A stretch of DNA of 64,000 bases from Odontesthes bonariensis (GCF_027942865.1 NC_134510.1:29964163-30028162); one strand, 5' to 3'; counted from the first letter of the stretch, positions 50,557 to 63,499 are shown. The notes: a model not told the origin generated them from the sequence alone. Numbers and translations: made by a program.

Positions 50557-50660
50557 CTGTTTCCCCGTCACCACACCTGGGGTCAGTGACGTCACATATA
50601 GGGTAGCGCCTCTTTGCAGGTGGCGGTGGATGGTACTCACGCGCCCACTCCGCGCGCAAA
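50557..50660 (-). promoter_or_regulatory. rhbdl2: Likely rhbdl2 leader exon and promoter with a full CRE
   Basis: A strong minus-strand donor (AAACAG|GTAAGC, exon edge 50557) lies about 2.5 kb upstream of the first coding exon. Just upstream of it (50587-50594) is the full CRE palindrome TGACGTCA, in a CpG-containing stretch. A leader exon starting near the CRE and splicing to the first coding exon would explain both. An ORF across the leader (start 50697) is not in frame with the rhbdl2 ATG, so I treat it as untranslated or as an upstream ORF. The assignment rests on position only. Confidence 0.4.
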
Positions 50661-51219
50661 ACTCGAGAAAAAGCAGTCTTCGATCAACATGTGGCATTTA
50701 TCCAAATACCGTACACTACACATGTTCCGGTCGATTAAAAACGCGCACAGGTGATTATTTAATATTGACGTTGCAGTTACCCACAGGTGCCGCAGGGTGG
50801 CACCAGAGCGCGTGGTTACAGTGTTCGTGCCCCAAATGCTTCCCTTACCACTTGTATTAACTCGTGTACATGCACAATCATTCTTGTAGTTAAACGTGCG
50901 TTTCCCATCACATGGATTCTCTCACAAATCTCCAGAACTTTTTCATCAAAACAAAATGAGCCCACTGTATTGAGCAGAGTTACTAATCCTTATAAAAACA
51001 CCACAGTTAATCCAAATCATACAGCCGTGCACCCAGCAAAATCTACTTTTATTTAACTTTACGAGTGTATATTTTTGTGTGCAACGTGTCGGAAAATCTA
51101 TTAAAATATTTCTCCTCAAATTGAAACTAAAATGACTCAAAAAAAGGTCACATTTTACAACATGTGGTACAATCAAATTGAAATAAACTTCAGAGGCAAT
51201 GCATTTTAGTCACAGAACT

Positions 51220-51225
51220 TTTATT
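51220..51225 (-). terminator. akirin1: Candidate polyadenylation signal of akirin1
   Basis: AATAAA on the minus strand, about 510 bp after the akirin1 stop, with T/G-rich sequence further downstream on the transcript strand. No other hexamer between it and the stop was obvious to me. Confidence 0.4.
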
Positions 51226-51734
51226 TTTTTCTTCAAAAGGGAGAAAAATCCACATTCTCAGGTAAAGAGTTGTGAGGATGGGGGTGAGGAGGAGGGGACA
51301 TTGGACAAGGTGAGAAGCAGGAGCCTTTAAAATACAGCTGCTGGGAGGTTATACAGAATGATCACAAGCCAATAAGCCTTTTCTACAGCGCCAGTAAGAG
51401 ATTTGACAAACATCTGCTTTTTTTTCAGGATGTCTGGAATAAGCATAGCGACAGGGAGGGGAGAAAAAAAAAGTATTTAAAAAAAAAAAAAAGACAGGAA
51501 TGCAGGTTTTATACATAGTTTACCTTTTAGATTATTCTAATTTTTGGCCAGCAGCAATAGATTGGAAGTAAGAAACCAATTTTTGGATTAAAAAGTCAAT
51601 GAGCCATGGCACCCAAATTCTTTCAGAGGGGAGGAGGGGGGAGTATCAGGGAAATAAAATGTAAATCAACGGGGAGGAGGCAGTAGAAGAGCAGCCATCT
51701 TGTGAGAGGAAGCCGGGATCACACTGACGCGAGC

Positions 51735-54700
51735 TCAGGAGACGTCTGAAACGCAAGAAACGATTGAAACCGTTAGTGAGATCATCCTTTTACACCAAAA
51801 TGTTGAACACGGGTCTGTGAGGCGAACGGTACTTACAACTAGCGGGCCGGGCTCCATATCTTCGCATGATCTGGTCTTGTGTGAATTTCACAAACGATTC
51901 ATATTGTTCTGAAAAGAGGAAGATGAAGGAGTTAGTGCTGTGCTCAGTGAGACATGAAGAGGATTAACTTTTAGAGACACAGATCATCTTGTAAAGATAT
52001 GTCCACACGGGAACACGTGAGCAACAGATTTTATTACAGCCGGGCTTTTGAGGTCGGCCATGAGACATTCCCGAGCTGCTAAACTGGGGACTGGATTGTT
52101 CCTTTCACCTTTGGGATGGTGATTAACAAAAGTTACTTCAGCTTACATGGCAACAGCTGCACCTTGAAATTGGTTGTACTGGTATTTATAGGAAAGTTGT
52201 CATTTCAACTTTAATCTACAGAAACAAACCTCTCAACTATGATGATTTACTGTTAAAAAAAAAAAAAAAAGTTTTTCCTCTGGAAACTCAGGGTTTTGGG
52301 GCAAGAAAAACTACATTTATGTGCCTTTAGGGCCTTAACGGATATGATGTGCAAGATACTTTTATGGAAAACACAGAATGTTTATCACGATACTTCAACT
52401 GAACTTCACTGCCAGGTAAAAGCTGCGCTGAGTGATTTAAAGGTGTCTTTTCAAAGAAAGCAGCGTTTCACCTGCGAGTTTTGTGTTAAGTATCTGTTCG
52501 TACTCCTCCCGGATCTTCTCCTCGTGGTCTTTGAGCAGACGCTCGCACAGGTAGCTAACCTGCCTCAGTGTGAACGAGGGCTGGTCCTTCCTTGAGGCAC
52601 CTGTGAAAGACAAAAAAAAAAACAGATCTGTCATTTGAAGTCACATGCATCATCTACGCAGTAATAAGTCAGAGGGGCAGAAACGTCTTTCCAGACTGAG
52701 TGATGCTGGACCAGGTGCAAATTTACAGCTTCGCTTTCTGTGCGAGACCAGCAGGGTCATGCAGCACTAATGTTGGCAGTCTCTCCTGTGTCTCCGTCAG
52801 GCTGAAACTGGAGCCAGCCGTCGCTGGGTGATTCATTACCGAGTGGTCTTTGAGGTCTGCTATGACCTGAGCAGACTGAAAATGTGCGTAAATCAAAGCG
52901 GCAGATGGCGGAGCAAGGACGCAGGTTTAACAGCGGCCTCAGAGACAGAAAGAGAATGGGTTCGTAACGGTACAGTCACCGTGATGAACGGGTCCCTCCT
53001 GCACAGGAGCCTGAAGGCCAGTGTTGAATTACATCTCGCACATTCACTGGCAAAAATGGTCTTTATGCTTTATATTGCTTTACTGTTAAGTGGCACCAAA
53101 AAAGCAGACAAAAAAAAAAAAACACTAAAATGTACCACATTCATAGATATGATAAATTAATTAAGTGTCATTTTTCACCGGAGCAGAACAGGAAGTGGTC
53201 AAACAATACAACAAAAAACATACACATTTAAAAGGTTTACCTTCTTTTAAACTTATTAGAGCTTCATCTGAAATGCAGTCATAAAGCACTATGCAGGATT
53301 TCGCGTGAGCAAAACAGATGAAAGATCCGGCTCTCTGGATGGTACCCTGTCCCACTGTTTCAGTAAAATTGTCGGGGTGCAGTTGTTTTTACTCGTTAAA
53401 AGTTAAACATGTGTTATCATTGGTATAAACATAGCAACAACAGTTGAGAAATCTCTTTAATTACATCATCTGTATCCATAACATATTTAGCTATGGGCTA
53501 ATTAACTCATGTTGAATGCTTGTCAAACTAAGGTTTTGGGTGTGTAACAAACATTAAATGTCAGGTGTAGCACTTCTTTGTAATCGTTTGTTGAACTTGT
53601 GTTAACACAAGGACATCTCCACTGAAGTCATCTTGGCTGCACAGTAAAGCTGCTTTAGTGCCGACATCATCATGCCTGTGCACGGTTTTCTGTTTCTATT
53701 GTTTACTCTGTGGGATCCGAAATGAATATGTAGCCTCAAAAGCTCAAAATAAATAAGTTACCCGATTTAACTCCAGCTCTGAGAACTCATGATGCACTCT
53801 TAACAGGCTTTGCTTGAGCTGCTGCAGCTTTCCACTGCATTTAAAAATCAACATCAGCCCTCCCTCCTGATCAGCCTTTTTAATGCACACCGACTCAATC
53901 ATAATGATCAATCATAATGATCAATCATAATGATCAGTGCCTGATCAATCGGAGCACCCAACTGGTTTTGGATAATTGAAAAGCTCTAAAATTTTTGTTT
54001 CCATAAAATATTTTGGGTATCGATGTCGCTTTATACTGAAAGAAAACTAAGTCGTTCTGCTATTTGATCAGAATCTCAAACATGAAACTTTTATTCAGAA
54101 CTTTTTACTCCTTCGCTGTGTGCTTAATGGCAAAAAGAAAAAGCAGGAGCTGCCTTTACATCTGCACAGGACCAGAGGACCTCTGGGTCCAAAGCATACA
54201 TGCATGCAGAAATGTTGGTGGGTGTGTGCAGCCTTTGGGACAGTCTCCTACCTGGTGGAGAGCTGGGAGCGTTGAGGGAGGAACTGGGGCTGGGAGCGTC
54301 ACTGGAGCTGCAGGCCTCAGTCTGGTTGAAAGCCCCTTCCAGCTGCCGCCGCCTCTGGATCCGGCTGTACTCCTGACGGAGGTTATGGAAGATTTGCTCT
54401 GTGGGGAGCAACAGAGTCAAAATGAGATCATCCGCTCACGCATGTTCCAACCCGTGAGAACTGTGACAATATGAACGGCGGTCTCCAATAGTACCCCACC
54501 CCCAATACGGTGACAAACTATCCCAGCATCGCACATATTCCTTTCAGTCCAACACAACTGCTTTACAAGAACAAAAACTACTTCCAGGAATCAAACCATT
54601 GGTCTAATCTTTGATGCTTTTGGTTTTGGTCTCTGCACCAACCAGACTCGTACAATGCTGGATGCATTCCAGAATAAACGGGACGATTACAGGAAGGCAC

Positions 54701-57700
54701 TATCATACAGGCGTCTTGAGATGAACGTCAATCCCGCTCGCATGTTATTTCTCACTTAACCTGGACCCTTAAAGATGGACATTAGTAAATTCAGCTACTC
54801 CAGCTGTATCAAACGCGGCCACACCTACAGCACACTTTAATCTTGTGACTGTCACTTTCATTTCTTTTTTTTAATGATGTCTGCATCGTGCCAAACTACA
54901 GCGGGTGAAAAGGCTCAAGGCTAAGCTGCGACGTAGATCACCATCTTTCCGAGGCGGTACCAAAGTGAAAGCCTTTTAGTCTGAAGCTTCTTTTAGTCCT
55001 TGTTCAGATAGTTGAAGTCTGCATGTGGAGTAATCGGATTTGTTCCGACAGAGCAGCGTTCTACAAGGAAGCGACAGAAAGGATGTAAAACTGAACATCA
55101 GTTGTGATGAATCTTCGCCACTTTGAGCTAAATTTAAAGGAAACTTTGATAACACGACAATTTGATGATATTCTAAAACTCGCTGGTGGACCAAAATGAA
55201 CGGGAATATGGACACAGCAGGTACATGTGTGAAAACAGACGAGGCCTGGGAAAAACAAGAGAGAAACAACATGGCCTCCAACACAGCTGATAACCCAACA
55301 CAGAGGAGGGACTTTATCTTTCTCCATTTATACAGCGAGTGAAGTCTGTGTACAGCTCTATCTGGGGAACTGTGCCTCATTTATCTTGGGTGGGGAGAGA
55401 GTGAGCAGCCATGCTGCCACTTCAGCCTGCTCATCTGTAAGCTGGTTTGAACTGCTCCGTAAAGCTGGATTTTCTCTGCAGAGCATTTTAAGGAAGGTCC
55501 GTTACATACATGGTTGCACATTACTAAGCAGGTGACCTCTCAGAGACCCCACCTCTTGGTGGATGTAGCCTGGCCTCCCAAACCTCCCAGCAGTAATGAG
55601 ACTAATCTGGCAGAGCTGTTTGTTTAGCTACACAAGCCATGACACAGCAGGGAGAATGCCATCATATACAAACTACAAAGAGATCCCAACTGGAGCAGTC
55701 CTGTTTTCCACAAGCAGTTTAGAAAACTGCCAGACTATCAATGAACAACACTTTTGTCACTAAAGCTAAACTCCAACAAGCTTATCATGTGTGAGAATTT
55801 GCTTTTCGACCAGGTGCTCGCCTGATGCTCGAGCCAGTTCAGAAATGGTCTGATTTTCCACACTGCGACCTAAAACCTTTCAATGATGCCGTTTGAGCCT
55901 CCATCTTGTGTGATCTAAATGTGCAGGTAGCCGTTCCACCTGCTCAGACCACAGCGTCGGTCTCATTTACCCTGCGATACGGTCTGTTACGAACAACAGT
56001 CTAGTTTATAAAAGCCGTTGGAAATACTCTTTGCAATAACATAAAACCAGAATTTATGAACGGTGCTGCCAACAGGACACCTAACAGCGTTTATAAACAG
56101 CGATTGTGAATTGGACAGCGTTCGCAAATGCCAGGTGGCGATATAAAAACATTCAACTGCAGGAAAACTATGGGGACAATGAGCTCGTGTACACACACTG
56201 CTGAGTTTACTTAATGTCCATGTTGACATCTTTACACTGGACCGGCAACAAGTTATTGCTATTGTAGCACCAGTTTTCCTGGCCTGGCACCAGTGCTTTG
56301 GCAGTTGAAACAGAAAAAAAAAATAAATCAATTGTTCCAAGTTAGGCTCGGTATCCAAAGCAGCACTGGAATCGCTTTGGTCATAAAAGGGGAATTTGAG
56401 GATCATGTTCCAGTAAGATAGGCTTTTACAGAAAAGGTATTTTCCACATTCCACACAGGTCTGCAGAGAGCCTCGTACACACCCGTTAGTGAGGACACGG
56501 GGTATAACACACCTGAAAGATGTCAGTGGTCATCAGTTCTGCAGAGCCAAATGTGTATCTGGACAGAAAAACTTAACAATTTGAGAAGTTGTTTAACAGT
56601 TAAGTGCCAACCAGACGATAAAAATGAATTCATGGTTTAGCATGGTTTGATTACAAGCTCAAGCTCAACTCGTCTGTACACAGATTACATCAGGATCGCT
56701 TGAAATGAGACACAGACTATCAGTATCATTCTGAGCTCTGATCAAAGATAAAAGCTTGCGTTTGATACCGTGTTACCTCTACTCAGAAAACCAACTACGT
56801 ATCGAGGTGATGAGACCCCAGCAGCAGTGACTGCTCTGCTTGTTTTGAAAGTAAATGCAGCACACTGCTTTTCTCAAAAACAAAAATGTCAAAGCATGAA
56901 CCAGGCATACCCAGTTCTGTTAATGCATTATCCAGCCTTTGACTGCATGTCAGAAAAAAGAAAACCATCCAACCGATATCTTCCTTCGTTTCTGCTTTGC
57001 AGCAATTTTAGTAGCAACGCTTGTCAGCCTTTTATAGCTTCAACCTGAGCCACAAACGCACTCGAAAACCAGAGTAAAATCCAGAAACTTCAGTTTTCAG
57101 CTGCCAAAGTACATAAAGAAACTCAAACCCACCAACTAGTGTTCAGTGGTCGGCTTGCAGTGACAGACACACCAGCACACAGGCTTCAATTGTCCAAATA
57201 TTCACTGCATTGGGTTGAAGGTAGCACTTAACATCCATGAAAGAACACCATAAAATGTTGCTTTTATTCAGCAAGAATTGCAGCTGTCAAACAAGACCAA
57301 GTACCTTGAATTATAGAATATTAATACTTAACACTAAAAAGAAAATCTAAATTTGCAGCACCGAAGTGAACACAAGCAGACAATGTTTGAAAACTGAATA
57401 TTCTCCATTAAGTTTGATAATATTCACTGAGCACTAAGAGTTTTGTGCAAACAGAAAACTCCGTCTTCTTTAGCTACACATCTCAAAACTTACGCTTACC
57501 AATTTCCTGGGGGAAACCCTGCACTAGAAAAAGGAACTCAGTAAGACTGTTGCTGAGGTCTGCATGAAGCAGGATCTGCAGATAAAACCAAAACCAACTC
57601 CGTTTAGGGTCATAATTCTGTATCACTATATAAAATACTGATGTGAATTAACTATTTAACAGAAATGAATTGTGAAAATGGTGCCATGTGAATGGGTCCG

Positions 57701-58737
57701 GCAGCCTGAGCGTACACGCCCGTGTTAACAAAGCATTAGTGAATTAATCAAAATTAAATGCATATTTCATCCTCAGAGAAATGACAAGCTGTCGGACAAT
57801 CACTTCTGACAGATGGATCGCTGTGCTTGGACCCATCTGACTGAATAAGTCGAATGTCTCTACCGCTGCGTGCCAACGTCTCGTAGCTCAACAGTGAGTG
57901 TTGCTTGGTAACAATGACCCTGTCAAAACCAGGCCAAGCAATCAATCACAGACTTCCGGGAGCCAGGGGAACACAGCGGAGATAGCCTCAGCTAAAAGGC
58001 TTAGGCACAAACCTCAGAGAGCGGCCCGATAGACAGGACATGGTGGTGGAGAGAAAACAAAGCCGACTCATTTCAATTCACCCTCCACTGCTGAAGGATT
58101 GTAGGGGAGAGGTGGGTTTCGAATGTCCCAAACACCTGGGAGAGGACTGGGATGCATTACAGGTCTCTTCAAGTTCCCCATGTGGGGGAAAGAATTTAAG
58201 ACTTACCACTATTAGTTCAAACATAAGAAAAAACAAGTAGACGATGGACAGTCCAGAAATTTTCTTCAGAAGAGCAGAAAACATCGTTTCTAGACAGGTC
58301 TGATTCCAATGTTGCTCTAGTAACAGTCAATAACCCCACATCCAAAAAACCTCCCCCGACTTTCAGCTCGACACAGGCTTCAGGTCTGATCAGTCACCCA
58401 GGAACCTTTCTTTCTGACACGCAATCCTTGGAAATAAGACGACAGCCCAGAGAAAAAGAAAAACACCAGAAACATCCGTCATCTGAGCACAAGCCCAGAC
58501 TGGATGCTCAAATACTAGAGAGAGGTGAGTGGAGTGGATTATCCACATTACGAAACATTTCCCAAAAAATACCTGGCAGTGTCAGATTCTTGACTTTCTC
58601 TCCACAGGCAAACCTGACTGGAAAGCCTGTGTGGGTAAAGGAAGGTGGGAGGGAGGACGGATGACCTTTTGCCAAATGCAAAACTGCATTCACTTGACAA
58701 ACTACATCAGAAAAGTAGGTTGCAGTACCACTACCAG

Positions 58738-58768
<31 letters not shown>

Positions 58769-61001
58769 CGGCGGACTCTGACTAAATATTTGCATAATCC
58801 CAGGTACTTGGACCTCATCTTTGGAGCACACAAATCTCCTTCAACCTTACGGCTGCTGTGCACCAATGCAGCTAAACAAACTTGATGGATTCTTAAAACA
58901 AAGTTCAAGCTTGAGCTGACTAAAACTAAATGTGTAACATCAGACCAGAAGACCTAGACAAAAACTAATCTGAGCGCATCAGTCTGTGTATACCACAAAC
59001 AGTAAGAGCAATGATAAGGGCGAGTAAACATGTCCTCGCCTCCAGAATACATAGAACTAACCTGTACAGTCTGATTGATTTTTTTTGGGTAATCAATGAT
59101 CAGAATTACCACGTAAAACACCTTTCACAAGAAGCCAATAATGACAATATCTTCATCAACGCCTATGTCATAGTCAGCAAACCCAACCTGGCCTTCACTG
59201 AGCGATGTGCCGCATCATCATTTCTTTTCCTGCAAAAAAAAGGAACTATAGAGGCTGAATTTCACCCCTTTGTTTAAATGACAGCAGAGGGACACATTTA
59301 TTTAGTTCATTTATTGTTTCAATGACAATAATGTTCACCAATAGCCAACAATTCCCTCTCACTCAAACCTTCTCCATGGGTAATGTTCCACAAAAAGCAC
59401 ATTAACATTAACTCCCAATAGTGTGCACAGAAGCCGGTCTTTACATGGCCTAAAAGGCGTCTGTTCCCAAACGTGCATGACAAAAAGATAAGAGTCTGTG
59501 CTTAAAGTAAAGCTTCCGCTGTGATGCAAAAAGCGCTTGGGTTTGTTTCTAGGGCGAGGACTGCGTAATGTAAGAGAAATTTAACCCAACAATATGTGTA
59601 ATATGAAAGATAGATATGGCCTCTTCTCCAAGGAGTTCTTTGCTAATAAAACCATCTCTGAGGAATGCATTTTAGATTTACTGAAACAGTCCCTACTCGG
59701 TGCCAAAAAGGAATACAAGACTATTCATACCATCAGAAAAACTCGTTAGCACCGAAGTAACCCTGCTCTTTATAGTGGACTGTGCTGCAAAGCGGTGGAC
59801 CTCTAATGGGGCCACAAAACAATCCAAGACTTACTAGCGTGGCTTAGCACAAGTAGTTGCAATCCTTATTTTTGCAGGAATTAAAATCATAAAATGACAA
59901 GGACATACAGCAATGTCCAAGTGGAATTCAAAAAGAAAAAGGATTAGGCCTGGCTGCTGCCAAAGTCTCATTGACTGGCACGTACAATTGGCCACTGGAC
60001 TGCAGAGACCTCGGAGTAATTATCCTGTGTCTACTTGTGCAGCCCACACCCGTCCAACGCTCACTGTGGAGCTGCAAGTAGGGTATAGGCATAAAGGAAA
60101 TGAACAATGCCTTACAGGCCTGTGGGGGACAAGAAATGGTTGTGCTGAATAATGGTAACCGCCACTTCAGTGCAAGACAATTGAGGTACTAGTGCCAAAG
60201 AACATTACCCAGGCAGCTCCTAATGAATAGCCTGCAATGATGAGGCCTCTGCTGTGATGCGATTTGTGTTTGAAAGCCAGCAGATTAGAGTGCTAGGTGT
60301 GAAAGAATACGCAGGATCTTTTGTTTAACTATATCAGATTGTAAATTCTGAACTATAGCATACAATTCAACTGTCTGGTGGCTTAGCTAAAGAGTGGGGA
60401 AAAGCTGATAAGAGGAGTCTTGTTTACACAACCCTGCCAGGGCCAGAAAACGTATTAGAAATAAGAGCTCTGTATATATTGCTTACCTTTAAAAAGGAAG
60501 GGGAGGGGAAAAAAATAAATTAATTAATATTAGCCATTACAAGCTAAGAGCTGGCAGGACGCCACCGACGAATACTTATGGAACAAATTCTTCTTTTCCG
60601 TGTTTACTAATATATTACAATCAGTGAAAGGGTCGGCCTCTGTAACCTGGCGACATTAGCTTTAGAACGCTAACGTTCAACCCCTGTTCTGATTCTCAAG
60701 TAGCTAGCTATCCATTCCACTCCACCCAAACCCCCTCCCCCATGACACCCACCCTGAAACGCAGAAAAATACGTCAAATTAGATTAAGATTTATACCTGG
60801 AGTAAGCCTGTGTTCGCCGCCGATGGGCTGGGGAGACATCGAATGCGCTGGGCTGTCGACCGGTGGACGGAGGTTGCATCTTTGAGGGGACGGAGTGCTT
60901 GGAGTCCCCGGTAGTGGATTGCACCTTCTCCGCTTGGGAGACTGAGGACTGAGGAGGGCCTCAAACTCCATCGACCGCTTTAACGTAGCTCCACAAGCCA
61001 T
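51735..61001 (-). CDS. akirin1: Akirin-1, nuclear transcription cofactor, 5 exons
   Basis: Akirins are small nuclear proteins that link transcription factors to chromatin remodellers; akirin-1 (mighty) is known for a role in muscle. Exons on the minus strand: 61001-60797, 54398-54252, 52600-52472, 51908-51837 and 51745-51735, GT-AG throughout and in frame, giving 187 aa (human 192). The protein starts [20 protein letters not shown] and carries the nuclear localisation signal SPKRRR at residues 21-26. The middle is proline/serine-rich. The conserved second half has [40 protein letters not shown] and [16 protein letters not shown]. It ends [12 protein letters not shown], the family C-terminus. 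The last exon codes for only three residues and the stop. Intron 1 is 6.4 kb. Synteny with rhbdl2 and gja9 supports akirin1 over akirin2. Confidence 0.95.
53896..53936. repeat. 13-bp tandem repeat, about 3 copies
   Basis: CAATCATAATGAT repeated three times in exact register in akirin1 intron 2 (between exons 2 and 3). The unit contains an ATCATAAT core. Confidence 0.85.
57500..57575 (-). other. akirin1: Exon-like block in akirin1 intron 1 that would introduce a stop
   Basis: A good acceptor (TTTTATCTGCAG) and donor (GAAATTG|GTAAGC) enclose 76 bp on the transcript strand. If spliced after exon 1, the frame reads through twelve codons to TGA, and 76 is not a multiple of three. That would make a poison exon. 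The inner phrase CAGGGTTTCCCCCAGG also recalls hAT ends, so a repeat origin is possible. Confidence 0.3.
58739..58768. repeat. Poly-G run of 30
   Basis: Thirty consecutive G on the plus strand in akirin1 intron 1, so poly-C in the transcript. It produces spurious poly-Gly and poly-Pro ORFs. Confidence 0.9.
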
Positions 61002-61215
61002 GTTAGCGAAACAAAACGGGGAAATAAGTTGGAGAAAACCGACCCGCAATATTGGGGTTTAACGCTCCCTTTAGTACGTTTAACGTTCCTCGAATTTCTT
61101 GTACGCCTTTCTTCCTCTACACAACAACGGATTTTCTTCTCTGAATAGTAAGCCAACTGCCGACCGTGCCTGCTGAATTTTTAAAACGTCACAATGGCGG
61201 ACTCTACCACTAGAG
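61002..61215 (-). promoter_or_regulatory. akirin1: akirin1 promoter region
   Basis: CpG-containing sequence directly upstream of the akirin1 ATG, with a CRE half-site next to a YY1-type core (ACGTCACAATGGCGG, about 61,184-61,198). Both are typical of TATA-less vertebrate promoters near the start site. This is a positional inference. Confidence 0.35.
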
Positions 61216-63499
61216 GAAAAAGAGGGGATATCAAGCATTTTCAACAATTAATCTAGTCAAATTCCCCGCTCGAAATGTAAAACGTTATCCAGGCTTTCTT
61301 TTTTAATTGTATTTCTGAATTGTACTTGAAGAACGTATAATTTATTTCTCTCTTTTTTGCTAGTTTTACATTGCAATTTCCGGTCGTCCACCCCCGGAGT
61401 TGTTGTTGATCAATTCTCGTTGAACTCCGATTGAGGGTTCATGAGACGTCTGAGGAGGTAATCAAATAAAAACAAAACAAAAAACAGGTAGATAAAATTT
61501 GAACACCAGAACACCGATAGACTATCGAACGAATTTACGATGGACAGACACACAAAACAGCCAAATAGCCATGATAAAAAGATGACAAACAATGATACAA
61601 AACAGTTTTGGACACATTCAGTCACTATCTATTACATCTGTTTGTATAATTGTGCTTCATTATTTTAGGATTATGAATTATTGATCTCAATGTTTTCATT
61701 TCCATCGCACAACCAGAACCTAACACAAAGCAATTACAGAGATATGTGAAATAACCAAAATGAGACACACTGACCTTAAAGAGGCACAGAGTGGCTACAA
61801 AATATGTAAAACACTCTAAATCAATTACAGAAGAAAATAAACCCACACAAGTTCCAGACTCACCATTAAAGTAATCAAAATGGCCTAAATAAGATGCAAA
61901 ATATTTTAAGAAAGGGTACATTTAATGATGAAAAACATATGCAAAGCTTGCAGCTGGCTTAACGGCCAGTGAAACAAATTGAGAATATTTTACATGTTTG
62001 TGTCTTGGGAACCATTTCGCATAATCAGTCCATGCTCTAGTATGATGCTACACTTTCTCCTTTTGGAGAAAGCTGACTTTATTATCTGTTAGCGATGAGT
62101 CAACAATTAATTAGCCTCATATGATGATTTTTACATAACTTTGATAAATAAACATAATTTGTTTTTATATAATTCATATTGTTAGGCTACATAAATACAT
62201 CATTTATAGGAAGAACTAAACACTTGACGAGAATAACATTATTTACAGTGTATTATAATTCACATCTGGATCACCATGTACTGCTGGAAATATTTAACAG
62301 CATCAGTTGAAGTGACACTAAGTATCTCCCCATTAAAGTGAAAAAGGATAGTGAAGCTGAGCAATGTAACTTTTGACTATTAACTATTAAAATTCCATGT
62401 TTTTATGTCCCACTGCATTATTTAGTTGCACTGGTTATTAGTATTCTGGCAATTTAAGAATCATTTTATATAAATCAAGCTGAGAAAATATTACAAATGC
62501 CTACACTCAGAATGACAGAATTGATTAGAGTGTTGTGGATAAAACCAAAACCATTAGATTATGACTTCGATTTGAATTCTCGTAAATGCCATGCGCTCCT
62601 GGTCTCCATATGTAATCTCTTGGCACACACACTTGTGTGTTTTCACACTCATTTCTGACAGATTTTGTGGTGTGGCAGCAAAGATAAACCTTTGAAATGG
62701 ACATAGAGTGAGATACACTTTGAAAATCATTGGTTTTATTTTGTACTTGGTAATGCTGTGTATGATTCATTAATGCGATTTACTGTGACATCGAGTCAAA
62801 ATATAGGGAGATCATTTTTATTCTTCAATCAGCTCATACGATTGTTGAAATAGCTGCCAACAAGAGTTTTAAGACTTTTATGGTAATGTATGCATGTGAG
62901 TGTATTCCATGTGAGTATGTGCCCTGTTGCAGCTGCCAGTTGTTACTATTGCAAAGACTGTTCTAGTGTTTGTGCTCACTCTTTTCGTAGCCGGTGCCCC
63001 ATTCACCTCTGCACACTGCTTGGATTCATGTGGTGAGCATTGTGTGAAACCGTCATGTGCAAAAGACTTTTGTGAGGGCCTGGCATTCACATGCAGACAG
63101 GGTAAGCAGAGGACCCTCAATACACAGAAATGTAAAGAGGCAGACTAACAACAAATCCACCTTTCTACCGTGTGAAAAACCCTAAAGTCAGCAGGTGACT
63201 GGACACAAAAATTCACAGATGTGAGAGTGTTAAAGCGTTGACATGAGAGGCAGAGAGATCAAATGAGCGAGAGATTTACAGTTTTTCCAGTGGAAATGTT
63301 TATGTACAGTCCTTGTGTACAGTATTTCATTCAAATGTCATATTATTTCATATCATGTAAATGATGGTTGGTAACACAGAAAATGGCACACATCATTAGC
63401 CATAATGATAGCCTTTAGTAGCTATTTACTCTGGATGGCATTACCTTGGCCTCCACAACTAAAATAAAAGCTGGTCCGTACATTTATCTTCAGTAGACT
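61216..63499. other. AT-rich spacer right of akirin1
   Basis: No gene recognised apart from the exon-like cysteine-rich segment at 62.9-63.1 kb. I looked for ndufs5, the next gene in the human order, and did not see its N-terminus or its CHCH cysteine pairs on either strand. Confidence 0.45.
62933..63101 (+). other. Exon-like cysteine-rich open segment, unidentified
   Basis: Between an acceptor-like CCCTGTTGCAG and a donor-like CAGG|GTAAGC lies 169 bp open in one frame. It encodes a hydrophobic run (VLVFVLTLFVAGAPF) followed by HCLDSCGEHCVKPSC and then DFCEGLAFTC, with cysteines spaced 3, 3, 4, 4 and 6 residues apart. There is no ATG in the frame, so it could only be an internal exon. I do not recognise the protein and found no partner exon. 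Confidence 0.2.

Noticed and set aside
55987-56454. 155-aa minus-strand ORF in akirin1 intron 1
   Set aside because: No recognisable domain, and it lies wholly inside an intron on the same strand; likely chance.
58508-58908. ORFs with poly-Gly or poly-Pro
   Set aside because: They are produced by the 30-base G run inside akirin1 intron 1.
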